In this document: in pieces, positions 35,489-46,621 of the stretch
Layout of the letters: each line of letters starts with the position of its first letter
Numbering within the stretch: position 1 is the first letter of the stretch
Source of the DNA: Sycon ciliatum
Taxonomy: Eukaryota; Porifera; Calcarea; Leucosolenida; Sycettidae
DNA length: 64,000 nt
NCBI RefSeq assembly: GCF_964019385.1
Contig: NC_088643.1
Location: forward strand, 18,597,775 to 18,661,774
Direction of reading: 5' to 3'
The notes under the pieces: generated by a model
Told to the model about the DNA's origin: nothing
Databases searched by the model: none
The model's input: only the letters and a program-made list of their open reading frames with translations
Program-made: the position numbers and the translations under genes

Positions 35489-35581
35489 CTCTTCCTGGAA
35501 CTTCTCTTCCTCCGCTTCCGACGATTTTCCTCTGCCATACTCGCCGATCCCTATTGGCCGAGTAGGTGCTCCTCCATTGAC

Positions 35582-35876
35582 TCAGCGCCACTTCACCGGC
35601 CAATAGCTACGGTCAGCATGCCAACGAACTTCGGAATCATCAATCGTTAGCAGCACGCCACACCACAGATTCCAGTCGGATGAGCTCGCCTCAATGCCCC
35701 ACTTGCCACGGACAGGATCTCCGGCAGCTAACTGTGCCTCCAGATCACGACATAACTTCTCTACGGTGCTCGGGATCAGCGAATCCCAGCCTCGCTGTGA
35801 CGGATTCGCCAGACGTTTCAGATAGCTGCAATACAGACGCAGCCATGAACACAAGAAAACAACATCATTTTACAAC
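35582..35876 (-). pseudogene. LTR start fused to a pol fragment (connection/RNase H region)
   Basis: On the minus strand a second TGTTGTAAAATGATGTTG start at 35876 follows AAGGTGGGG. After about 35 bp it runs into coding sequence LKRLANPSQRGWDSLIP..WNLWC, typical of the region before RNase H. RNase H should come after the RT, but here it lies before it. Confidence 0.6.
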
Positions 35877-36344
35877 ACCCCACCTTGTTCCACCGAAGGG
35901 GGTAGGGATTTGAATTTGCGCAATCAAGTGAGATGTGACTGTATGCAGTGTTTTGAATCTTTGATGCTGCAGTCTGCACCATTTCCAGTTTTTCATTCTG
36001 CTGTGTCTGTATTATGTTGTTTGTTGTTTGTTGTATCAGCATTGCTTTATACACGGGGCCACCAGGAACGCTGCACTGCTGCTGTCCGTTGCATTGTCCG
36101 GACTTGCTACGGGAGACACTGACGACCCAGTGCAGCGGGAATAGCACAATGCTCTTGCAGTTCCAGGCTGTCGGCCAGCACGTTTTCCTTGCCGGGTGAC
36201 GTGGCAGTCAGGTACTTTCTGTGTGACGGTCATGGCTGGCTCATCTGGCAACACAACAGACGGCTGGCAAGTAAAGTAGCGGGATCATAACGCAGACGTC
36301 ACTTTCCACACTGACAGCTACTAGTCTGCACAAGTGCTTGGGGC

Positions 36345-39300
36345 ATGGGGAATAATAGCGGCGCTGCGTCATGCCCGAGGCTGCTTAGCTCCGTGGTGTC
36401 GCGCCACGCCTGCCATCTTGTCTGCATCGCTGTGTTATCATCCATTACTCTCCTCCTCTGGTGGACGAGCAGTGGTATGCTGCCGCTATGGGCAACGACA
36501 ATGACTTCGGGCAGGCTGCTCGAGCCCGTGGAGGAACCTCCTCGGGCAACTCTTCTCCACGGCGGCTTAGCCAGCGCGATTGCCCCGCCGTGCCTGGCCC
36601 GCTCTAGCAAGGCTACTAGTGAGCTACTCGTCATCGGTGACTGGGGTGGCAGGGGAAGATCACCGTACATGACCCCCGTGTCTCGCGCCGTGGGTGTCGT
36701 GTCCGGCCAGCTAGCGCAGGCACTGAGCGCCGTGGCAGTCCTGTCGCCTGGGGACGCGTTCTACCCCAGCGGCGTGAAGAAAGTGAACGACTTCAGATTC
36801 AGAGTCACGTTTGAGGTGAGCACCAGGTGCCAAGTGCCCATGGCTTCCTTGGATCATCAAAAGTAACTCAAACACTGTATTCGCTGACCAGAATCCATAA
36901 GTAGAGTTTCACATTCAGGCTTATTTTATACTCTTGTCATTGGTTGGCAAGGAAACTCCACTCTCTTCGTGTCAATGTTGCAGGTGAATACATGAAAACC
37001 TTGCCCGAACCAGTTTGGGCGCCCGTATCTACATGTGCATGTATAACCAAGAGCTTAACTGTATGCTAGTATGCCACACAAGTGATTTGTAGGCAAACTT
37101 CGCTTGTCCTATCCCCTGGACAGACCGACGTTTACTTCTGCATTTCACTTAGTCTGAAAACTCTACGAAAATGATGAAATGAAATTCCATTTCACCGGCA
37201 ATATGCTGTATAAATTGACATCGTTGTGCTTCGTCACATTATCACCATGTTTTGATTTGAGAAGCAATGGCACGAACGGCCTCATCAGGTTTACATCAGG
37301 TTTACAACTACACTGTAGCTTCATCTCTTCGTGTGATAAAATAAAATTCTCTGCTAGTATTTCTGCTTGTACAGTGGACTGACTGATGCTGCCTGCCTTG
37401 CTGCCGGCTGTGCACGCTTTCCATCCCGGCTATGCCATCACTTTAGGAGCAGTTCTCTCACCCATCGCTACAGATTCCCTGGTACATGGCCTTGGGTAAC
37501 CATGACTACGAGGGTAAGCTCAAGCCGTTGATGGAGTACGGCAAAACGTCCCGGCGCTGGAATCTGCCTTCGCTCTACTACAGCCATGTCTTTTCGATGA
37601 ACCTCTCAGAGTAAGTTGTGCAGTGCATGTGTACCTGTGTCGTTTGCAAATTTAGAATCTACACCTGCCTGTGGCCCTTGGCGGCACTGGGGCTTATGAA
37701 ACATTCTCCTATCCTATTTCCTGCGTCTTGGTTTCTGATGTAACCTTGCACTGCCTGTCCTGGCCAGGGTTGCTGTGGTATCCGGTAGGCAGCCTGTCAG
37801 TGCATTGGAGATTTGCTGCTGTAGGCCGTGCATATTAGGAGAGATGTGGCTGTGAATCCAATTGTAATGAATGGGGGAGCCATCGGCCATTATTCTAATA
37901 GCTACTTCAAGTAATTTACACTTGGATTCCCATTAATAGTCTACTTGTATATGCATGCTTACGCTGTAAGAAGTGCCTGACATTTGAGCAAAACATCACT
38001 TTAAGACATGCGCTCACTCATTGTGCAATTTTGCCGGGTGTGCGGGGATCAATGCACACCGGCGTGCTGTGCACACCCCGTTTACTTACCGGTATGAATA
38101 GTTGAATACCTCCTGTTGTTTTATGGTTTGCCTTGCGTGATGCTATGCACACCAGGTCTAGCTCTGTCACATATCAAATACTGTTCCTGGACACCAATCG
38201 CCTGGTTCGTCAATTCAAGCGCCTTCCTGAGCGGGACTCCGACCAGTGGGATTGGATCTCAGACCAGCTAGCGAGCAGCACAGCCGACTGGATATTTGCA
38301 GTCGGCCATCACCCGAGTAAGTTTCACGTCTTCTCGCCCTCATTGCTGGCCTTTTCGTGGCATGCAAAGCTGGCTGTCTGGGTAGCAGTGTGGTGCGATA
38401 TTTATAGTCAATACCGTATTTTGTGAGCGATAAGTCGACCCCGGTTATGAGTCGAACCCCCATATTTGGGGCCTGGATTTCCTACAATAATATAGTTCAA
38501 CCCGGTTGTTAGTCGACTACCCCTTTTTTCATACCCCTTTTTAGTTTGCCTTTAGGTCTTAAACGGCCGGCTTACATGTGCACTGTACAAGATAAGATTC
38601 TTTTTCTGTCAATGGTGTACGATAGTTATCTAAAGCATCTGGGAAGACTGTTGTGTGTTTCAAAACTGGAAACGTTCTTACTCTGTCAGATTTAAAAGAG
38701 TGTGACTGTGTACGTGTGGTTTGTTTTGCCTGCTTCCAGTTTACAGCGTCGCCGACAGAGGCACAAACCCGATCCTTGTTCAAGAGCTCCTGCCTCTCTT
38801 GGACCGCCACGGCGTAGCACTGTAAGGAGTCGAAGCCTATGTTTTTAAAATGCGGCACACTGCGTTTCCTGACGTAGTAACTTTTAAGTAGACCATGACC
38901 AATTCAAAGACCATTCTCGAATGTATGACCGCTGGAAATCCTGCGAAAGGTTGTTGCCTGTCCCTACTAAAGACACTGAAAAACCAGCCTCATTCATTTC
39001 CCAGTTGAGGTGATTTGCCTGAGGTAAGGAGAGAGAAGCAGAGGTGCTCTCCATAGGTGGATAATAGCTAATGGCTGTGCTACTGTGTAAAATTAGGGTG
39101 GCACCTGCACTAAGTATTGTATTGCTGCAAGAAGAAGACATGGCATTATATGTACTTCAGTGCTACAATAGTACAGTTGTGCGCGGTGAAATCCGACCCA
39201 GAGTGCACGTTTGGCGCCCTCAATTTGCACGGCCGTTGACACCCTGGAAGTTAGTTGCACGGATGCGGCTGGACGTACACATGTACAAATGCAATGATGT

Positions 39301-41178
39301 AATCAGAACTGGCACAGGGGCCAGGGTGCCAGTTTTATACTTTGAGTCGGATTTCACAGAGCGTGACTGTAATATTTCATGCACGATACACTCCCTTCTC
39401 TGTGGCAAAAATGAATTCTTCGGTGAGATTCTAGTCATAGAGGGGTTTGTGTGGTGGCTGTGAAATCACTCTGGGTTTTAGCCTGGATGTCTCGGCCTTT
39501 CCCTGGCTGTTTGTGGCTGTGTGTAATTTTTAGGTATTTCTCCGGGCACGACCACAACTTACAGCATGTGCGTACATCGAATCACAGTGTCGAGATGTTT
39601 GTCGTGGGTGCTGGTAGTTACACGACGGCAAGTATGGCGCACAAGGTAGGTCACATGCGTTGCAGCTACGCTGCTTGTAGTGTGATCCAGTTTTGTTAGT
39701 ATTTCATTTCGAATTGTTACGGTTGTCTGCGACCTCCTGATGACGGTCATGATGACCAAAACGTTGGACCATTCACAAGCCTTTATGTGAAATGCAGCTG
39801 TTAATGTCTTAGGAAGCTGCAATTAGTGTCATGCAAAATGTTGCACTTTATTTCAAGTACACGTTATGTACTGTAAAACCGGAAAGTTTAACGACCAAAA
39901 AGTATAATGTTTTTGTAATTTTGGCATGATAACGTGAAGTTTAACGATGGCTACCTGGCCACCCAGCTGTATGCGCATCTTTACACAGACATCTCAAACC
40001 GGGTTTTTGTATTTGTAATGTTACTAATGTATCCATATGGCAGAGATGTTTCACATGTGTGTTCGAAGCTTGTTTCTTGGCATGACTTTAATCCTAGTAC
40101 TTGTATATGTGTGTTGTGCTGCTTATTTGTAGGCAACTGTTCCGATTGAATTCTTGAAGTTCCACAGTGGTGCCTGGCAACGAGGTGGCATAGCATCCGT
40201 GTCTGTCGGTGGCTGTGCGAGCACGGTGACACTGCACCATGTCAATCCCACAACAAGTGAGTTGCGCCGACAATGTGCGTGGCCTGTGTATGCTACGGGC
40301 ATGTCTGGAAACGAAGATTATCAGAGTAAGGTTGTCAGCGCCCCATAATAGGGAGGTTTTGCTCTACGTAATTACGTATGAAAATCCGTATGTCGTACGC
40401 GCCGGGGAGCGAGGGCAACTTTCATACGTAAATCTCTATACGGATTTCCGTAGGAAAGCTCTTTCCTACGTTGGGCCCTCCGTAGGACTTTTTGAAATAT
40501 TTTTTCGCATTTGACCATGGCAACATTCAAGCCGCGCGAAACACAAGGTACACAGACCGTACACCACGTGCAAAATATATTGGAAAACGCGGTTTCGGTT
40601 CATGGTGCATGCGGTGGGCGCATGCAGCCAACGCGTCTCCAAAGCAACAACGCATGTTTAGCAGTCGTGGAGAAATCACGTAGAGCGAAACCCAACAGCT
40701 CTGATTTTTATTTTTTTACGTATGAAAATTCCGTGCAGTTCATACGTTATTTTCATACGTAATTCCGTAGAGCGAAACCTCCCTATTATTATTATTATTA
40801 TTATTACTATTATTATTCACACATATCCGCCGGATGAGTACGCGTGGCCCATGCGTCATGGGGACCCATGAATACAAACCAGCATATGTTCCCTCAGCAA
40901 GCAAAGATAAAGGAGAGCCCACAGCGAAAACAAAAGCGAAGAGAGATGAGGCCATAGGCAATGAAAACTCAGCTCCCCATAACTGCACTGTATTCTTGGG
41001 GCTGCTCGTCCGTGAAAGTTTCGAAAGTGGAACGGGGACCAACTAAGCTTCCCTGAAGATCTTTGTTTTCTTCTCTTTCCTTTGCCTTTCGCCAGATCCT
41101 CCTAGTGCCACAATTGCATACAGCTATACAGTGGCCAACCCGCGCAAGCGACCGGCCTGCTGTGTACCGGAGACATGA
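36345..41178 (+). CDS. Purple (tartrate-resistant, ACP5-type) acid phosphatase B, 7 exons
   Basis: Exons: 36345-36815, 37453-37610, 38156-38316, 38740-38821, 39534-39645, 40133-40256, 41096-41178. Total 1191 nt (396 aa), all phases consistent. Motifs in order: GDWGG (residues 98-102), GDAFY (136-140), GNHDY, VGHHP, SGHDHNLQ; all expected metal ligands are present. As in copy A the Asn of GDNFY is lost (Ala here) and GHYP is GHHP. Internal exons of 158, 161, 82, 112 and 124 nt are identical in length and phase to copy A, so the two arose by duplication of an already intron-bearing gene. The N-terminus has a hydrophobic segment at about residues 24-40 before the catalytic domain, again suggesting a membrane anchor. 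The C-terminus ends in an RKRPACC motif; copy A has PSCC at the same place. Intron 6 carries a 433-bp MITE. The gene is head-to-head with copy A. Confidence 0.93.
40351..40783. mobile_element. MITE family M4, copy 1, in phosphatase B intron 6
   Basis: Left GGGAGGTTTTGCTCTACGTA, right TCCGTAGAGCGAAACCTCCC; TA flanks. Shares about 90% of its length with 62371-62813. Imperfect arms continue with ACGTATGAAAATCCGTATG. An (ATT)n run follows. Confidence 0.9.
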
Positions 41179-42100
41179 GCGTCCAGCCTTACTGCTGGAT
41201 GGAGATCGACGCTACGTTGAACGGACACGTGCCCGTGCAGACTTAAATAGCCATCTTGAGTTTACCATTATTTATTCGCTTTCCAATTGAGTTGCCCCTC
41301 CCCCATGCTGTCAACACTGCACTGTCATCACATACCCAGGCATCATCACCCTGCTGTTGTTAGGAATCTCCATGGTCGACACTACACTAGTAGTAAAGCC
41401 TCTTGGACGAGCAGAATGAATTGCACATAATTATCATCAAACAAATCCAGTAAACTACTACGAAGTATAAAATCAATTTAAACACTAGTATGTCAATTGG
41501 AACACAAAATAAGACACTACTCTAGTAGCCCATAGCATTTGATCAAAGGAGGAACAGCGTTCTCTATTCTCCTGGCCTCGGTGCTTCGAAGCTTCTCAAA
41601 CGTGTTTCTTTCACGATCCTACAGCTGATGTGCATGTACCGCAAAGGCTTACTTGTATGTGAAAACTATAATAATAATAATAATAATACGAAGTGTCAAG
41701 TAAAGTCGGCGGAATAGCGCGAGCTCCAGTGTGGGGAGCAAACCCTTTCTTAATAATAATAATAATATATTATAATTATTATCTTCGACCAGTACTATTC
41801 CCAGTTCAACCAGTTGAACAATAGATCAGCACGTATACAATGTATCGGTACGTGTACAATGCTGAGATTTTCAACCCCAAACTATCACACGATGTGTCCG
41901 CAACACAGGATACGACACTCTGCGTCTCTAGTCTTCTACTCTGTACTCTGCTGCTTGTCTACAAACATTTAGAATACATTACATGTACTGGTGTTTTCTT
42001 CATGAAATATTCAGTGAGCTGGATATCAAATTCATTTCGAAGCGAATGTGGTTTAGCTTCCAGGCCAGGGAGCTTATGTAACTGTTACTCTTGGTGCTGT

Positions 42101-42133
42101 CAAGAGGACATAACCCCGGGTTATGTACTCTTG
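42101..42133. mobile_element. 33-bp CAAGAG...CTCTTG micro-element, 7-bp target duplication
   Basis: CAAGAGGACATAACCCCGGG is followed by TTATGTACTCTTG. The two halves are complementary except one base. GTGCTGT is exact at 42094-42100 and 42134-42140. Confidence 0.87.
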
Positions 42134-43367
42134 GTGCTGTGTGTACTTGGTATACAGCATGAGTCGCTAGTGCATCGCTGTGCCACCGCCTTGCCAACGT
42201 GTCTCAACTGATGATGTAATTAGGTGCTCTTGACACAAGCAAGAGTCAGCATATCATCAAGAGTACAATCATACTAGTACTCTTGATGTAATTCACGTAA
42301 CATCTGTACACGTTTTGTTCCACTTTTTGACAAAATAAAACAGCTGTGCTCCTCGGTTTATGTATACTGCACTGGAGTGCAGCACCGCACAGAAAGATTG
42401 TACGTTTGCATGAACATGACTGTACAGCAATGCTGACAAGAGGACATAACTCCACTCTTGATGCTGTTGTACGAGTATGGGAGCAATATGCAGTCCAGCA
42501 ATGGTTACTGATACCGGGAATAGGGACAATAAAGTTGTACCAATGACGGATAATACCGTAAAGTACCGTTGATCCCCCCCTGTCGATTTTCTACATGTGA
42601 AGCGACTTCGGCGTACACAACGAAATACGATGTTGAACCGACGCATGCACTGCTGTACACAATACATGCCAATCCCGGATGAAAATGAGCACAATCCAGC
42701 ACATCGAGTCTGATCCTCTACGTTGTTGTACATCGTACTGCACTTGACAGCCTTGATCTAATTCCCGCCCCCCCCCCCCCCCCCCCCCCTGCCGAAAATC
42801 CAGCTGGGAAGCGACATGGCGTGGGGGGCAGACCAATGGTACTTTACGGTACATTATATTGACGCCCTGTTTTTGATTCCACAAATCATTATGCCCACGT
42901 TGCTTTGTACAGACAGATCAGGCACATGTAGGTACCAGTACACTAGTACTAGTAACACCCAATTCAACTCCTGCGGATGCATCACTTACTCCAAACGCAC
43001 TCATCCACTCAATTCCAACGTGACAGAATGTTCGTCAAGTACATGTACTGACTACGGTTTTAAAACGCACGCGGCCAGCTTCAAACAGGCTCGAGAGTGT
43101 AGATGTAGGGATAAATTTGACGACTCGAAGCAAGTTTGCTTCAAGCCTTCGTGCTGACAGTGGAGCAACACAACAGCAATAGGGTCAATAGCTTCCACGC
43201 GATCCAGTAGCACACAGCCAGCCCTATTCGGAATAGGAAACCAAATGAAAAATGAAACCATCCGTACAATGAGAAACATCAGACAACTGGCATAAAAGCA
43301 TAGCAAAACAGCACTGGATTAAAAAAGCAGCATGCACCTGCATAATTATGGTGCAATGTGCACATTG

Positions 43368-43368
<1 letters not shown>

Positions 43369-43428
<60 letters not shown>
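43369..43428. repeat. (CA)n directly downstream of nucleobindin stop
   Basis: Thirty CA units, 45 bp past the stop. In the transcript it is (UG)30 in the probable 3' UTR. Confidence 0.97.
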
Positions 43429-43430
<2 letters not shown>

Positions 43431-43472
43431 CAATGGGTGATATAAACACTGCGAGAATGTGTATTTCTATGT

Positions 43473-44410
43473 CTAGTGTGCAGCTTGTGGTTGCTGCTGC
43501 TGCTGCTGTTCATGATGGGGAGGTTGCTGCTGCTGCTGTTCATGATGGGGAGGTTGCTGCTGCTGCTGTTCATGATGGGGAGGTTGTTGCTGCTGCTGCT
43601 GCTCATGATGGGGAGGTTGTTGCTGCTGCTGCTGCTCATGATGGGGAGGTTGTTGCTGCTGCTGCTGTTCATGATGGGGAGGTTGCTGCTGCTCATGATG
43701 CTGCTGTTGCTGCTCGTGATGAGGTGGTTGCTGCTGTTGCTGTTGCTCATGATGAGGGGGTTGCTGTTGCTCGTGATGTTGCTGCTGCTGCTGTTGTTCG
43801 TGATGAGGGGGCTGCTCGTGTTGTTGCTGCTGCTGCTCGTGATCACCTGGTTGTGGGATGGCATGCTGCGGTTGAACGTTGCCATCGGCCACGGGCTGCT
43901 GGTGCTCAGGCAGCATATCATGCGGAACACCCGCGTCGCCGCCCTGCATCTGGGTCTCATGCTGGCGACGCTGCTCCTCCATCAGCCGCTCATACTCCTC
44001 ATACTCTTCATCGGTGTAGTCATCGTCGTAGTCGAGCCCCTTCCACGAATCATCGTTAGCAAATGACTTCAGCTTGGTGGACGCCAGGAACTCCTCCATC
44101 GACAGAAGTCCGTCACGATTCTTGTCGACTTCGTGGACGACATGCTGGCGCATACGCAGCAGCTCCTCGTGGTACTCGGCAGAAGCTGGGTCATGATGAA
44201 TCTTCTCGACTTCGTTTACCAGCATGCCCTCAACCTCGCCGGCATCCAGCTGTCCGTCCTGGTTATGGTCCTGCATGTGGAAGAATGTCTCCACATTGAA
44301 CGAGTCTGGGTCGAAGCCCTCATCCTCCCACTCCTGTCGTAACTGCTGCTCGCTGCCAGGATGGTGAACCTAGGAGCACATATACACAAACACCGCCACC
44401 ACGAAGAGAG

Positions 44411-44442
<32 letters not shown>

Positions 44443-45867
44443 CGAGAGAGAGAAAGAGAGATATGGAGATAGATAGATAGATAGAGAGAACAAAGAGAGA
44501 TTAGGTTGCGAGGCCTTTCCAGGACGAGCAGCTCAAATGTTATACAATACCTGGACACCAGAAAAAGAGCATACGAGTATGTAGGGTGAGGTCAAGGAAA
44601 TGACAAGAGCCCTCCAGTACAACCTCCAGGGAGTAGCAAGCATGATATAGGGCTTGAAAGTGCTACGTCACAGCATAGCAACAATTTCAAAAATTCAAAA
44701 ACTGGATCCACTTGGATCCAGTTTTTGTATGGATCCAAGCACATTTCAAGCGGTCTTACCCACAGCATGGTGATGTAGCCAGTGAAACTGACTGATTTGG
44801 CTACTGGGGGCGGGGTTACAACTGGTGGCGAAATAAAAGTCACACCTGCATGCGACATGAGTGGGTTGCTATGCACCCACATACATAGGCAATAGCAAAG
44901 TCACACCTTAGTGGATCCAAAAATAGAAATCTGATGTCAACTTACTACTCCCTGGCCGTTTTGACGTCATCACTTTCAAGCCCTATTGAATCTGTTTGGA
45001 CCAGTCGAATGATGCAATCCAAGAAGTGATGAACATGCTTTTAAAAAGATATGCATTCCAAACTGTTTGTGCATCTCACCTACAGTGCTGGCCAAAGAAA
45101 TCCAACCTCATGAATAAATCAGTGCCGGGCGCTACGCAGCCCTAGCACTACGCATACTGGTCTGTGTACTGGAATGCGGCACTACTTTATTCATGAGGTT
45201 GGATTTCTTTGGCCAGCACTGTGCTTGTCAGCTGGATAGAAGCCACTGCAAGCCTACATGCACTCACCTTGGGGTGATCCCTGGCCTTTGCAACCTCAGC
45301 CTGGTGCTTCTCGTCAGCCTCTAAGCGGTCCTTCTCGGACAGGGATTTGAGTTTCTGTCGGCGCTCGTACTCTCGCTCCATCTCGAACTTAACAAAGTCG
45401 TCGTGGTGACGCTTCTCCGTGTTCTCCATCTTCTGGTTCTGCTCCTGCAGCATGCGCTCGATTTCGGCATTGTCCTCGGGCAGTTCATCCAGATGCAGGC
45501 CGTCGGGTCTCTCGTCAAAATCATTCTCCTTGTCAAAGCGATGCCGCTGTAATCTCCGCTGCTCATCCACTTCATCTCTCCACTCTTCCTCCTCAAGTGT
45601 GCGTTCATCCTTGTGTCCGCCAGGCAATTCCATCAATTTTGCCAGCTCATCGGGAGACAGCTTTTCCAGCTCCTTCTTCAGCTCCGGATCACCGCCAAGC
45701 TCGGTCATAAGCTCATCAAGATATCTTTGGTACTCTGCTCTGCGCTCTGGGGACAAGGGAGCACCGGTCACAGGCTCCTCTTTCTTCTGGTGGCCTTTCT
45801 CCTTTGGTATGGGAACGGCAGCACAGAGGGCTGCGCATAGCAGCAGACCAAGGCCAAGGCTCCTCAT
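43473..45867 (-). CDS. NUCB: Nucleobindin (CALNUC/nesfatin family), complete, 2 exons
   Basis: Exon 1 is 45268-45867 and exon 2 is 43473-44369, giving 498 aa; the junction is phase 0 with a GTGAGT donor and CCTAG acceptor. The start is the ATG at 45867, followed by a clear signal peptide (MRSLGLGLLLCAALCAAVP). Next come an acidic and basic coiled region with LSPERRAEYQRYLDEL and ERRQKLKSLSEKDR, then two EF-hands with loops DHNQDGQLDAGE (residues 234-245) and DKNRDGLLSMEE (282-293), the latter followed by FLASTK as in vertebrate NUCB1/2. Nucleobindins are Golgi, secretory-pathway and cytosolic calcium binders. The C-terminal ~110 residues are a Gln/His/Pro-rich repeat (PPHHEQQQQQ units), far more regular than the usual leucine-zipper and Gln-rich tail. 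The whole EF-hand region and tail sit in one exon. A (CA)n tract follows the stop and would read (UG)n in the 3' UTR. Confidence 0.96.
43484..43840 (-). repeat. Coding CAG/CAT/CCC minisatellite (Gln/His/Pro tail)
   Basis: Units of 24-33 bp encode CCTCCCCATCATGAACAG plus a variable number of CAG codons, i.e. PPHHEQ(Q)n. About 12 units with length changes all in multiples of 3. Confidence 0.95.
44404..44486. repeat. (GATA)n/(GA)n in nucleobindin intron
   Basis: ATAG and AG repeats; on the transcript strand a pyrimidine-rich TCTA/TC tract 35 nt upstream of the exon 2 acceptor. Confidence 0.93.
44650..44983. mobile_element. 334-bp MITE in nucleobindin intron
   Basis: Left GGGCTTGAAAGTGCTACGTC, right GACGTCATCACTTTCAAGCCC with a small offset; TA flanks. 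Contains a 14-bp-arm hairpin CAAAAACTGGATCC at about 44695. Confidence 0.85.
45083..45221. mobile_element. 139-bp Tc1-type MITE with perfect ~36-bp TIRs
   Basis: Starts CAGTGCTGGCCAAAGAAATC, whose first 14 bases equal the Tc1 terminus of nematodes. The right end is the exact complement. TA is present on the left but reads TG on the right. Confidence 0.9.
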
Positions 45868-46621
45868 CCTCACAGAGAGAATTGCAACTCCACGACAGAC
45901 GTGATCAAGATCAGCAATTTATTACAGGTTGGCAAAAAAATCGTCCGAGAGCCCGTAGTCAGCAAATTTGGTAAGCCAGAAGCACGTGAAGTTGAAGAGA
46001 ATGCAAAACTAATGGCAGTGAAGAGCCTTCTTTCCACATGTGAATGAGAGAAGGTTGCTGATCAATAATATCACTTCCTTTGTTCAGAATCAAAATATCA
46101 AGTGGTAAAAGGTTCTGGAGTTAGTTTTTCTCCAGCCCAGGATGCGTGCAGCTGACGTATCGTGACGTAGATCTACGTGTACGGTGTAGGATCGATCGAT
46201 CACAGACGTGGAACTGTCACCATCGCAACTAAAACTCAGCTATCGGGGGAAAAACATAATTATTTGAGCCGTTTTTTTCTTTTTTTCGGTTTTGGCCTAG
46301 CAATTCGCGCAAGCAAAACTAAAGTTACTTTTTAGGGAAAGTCCCATTCCCTACACAGTACAGTCAGTACGTACGCGCTCGCACGTGCTCTGAATGCAAT
46401 GCAAATCAAAAACAAAAACTACTGTTTTGCACAGGGCTAGGCTATGATCGATCATGATGATAGCGGGGGAGACAATTATGTCATGTACTCAGTAAAACAA
46501 GTCGTACAAACGACAAAGATTTGAAAACCTCTTGCCTCCTGTGTTGGTCCGGTGAGGAAGTCTCTTACATCAGAAGAAATAAAATAGTTTGGAGGAGGTG
46601 CAAGAAGCTCGAAGAGCTGCG
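45868..46621. promoter_or_regulatory. Shared 5' flank of nucleobindin and ASZ1
   Basis: 754 bp between two divergent start codons, containing both 5' UTRs and probably a bidirectional promoter. Contains no repeat or exon I can recognise. A TTTTTTTC-rich stretch lies at about 46271-46290. Confidence 0.6.

Larger units (their letters stand above)
28354..36344. other. Spacer between the two phosphatase genes: shared 5' flank, repeats only
   Basis: Lies between two divergent starts. Nearly all of 29.0-35.9 kb can be assigned to TIR elements and LTR-retrotransposon pieces (listed separately). About 28354-29060 and 35900-36344 show no repeat or gene and are the likely promoter-proximal parts. Confidence 0.65.
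41179..43472. other. Intergenic between convergent phosphatase B and nucleobindin 3' ends
   Basis: No gene recognised. Holds AAT-type repeats (about 41670-41790), a CAAGAG micro-element (42101-42133), a related pair near 42230-42290, a C-run at about 42768-42790 and the (CA)n at 43369. Confidence 0.6.

Noticed and set aside
43358-44066. Ala/Val- and Leu-rich plus-strand ORFs over nucleobindin
   Set aside because: Antisense shadows of the CAG-rich coding repeat; the minus frame has signal peptide, EF-hands and conserved motifs.
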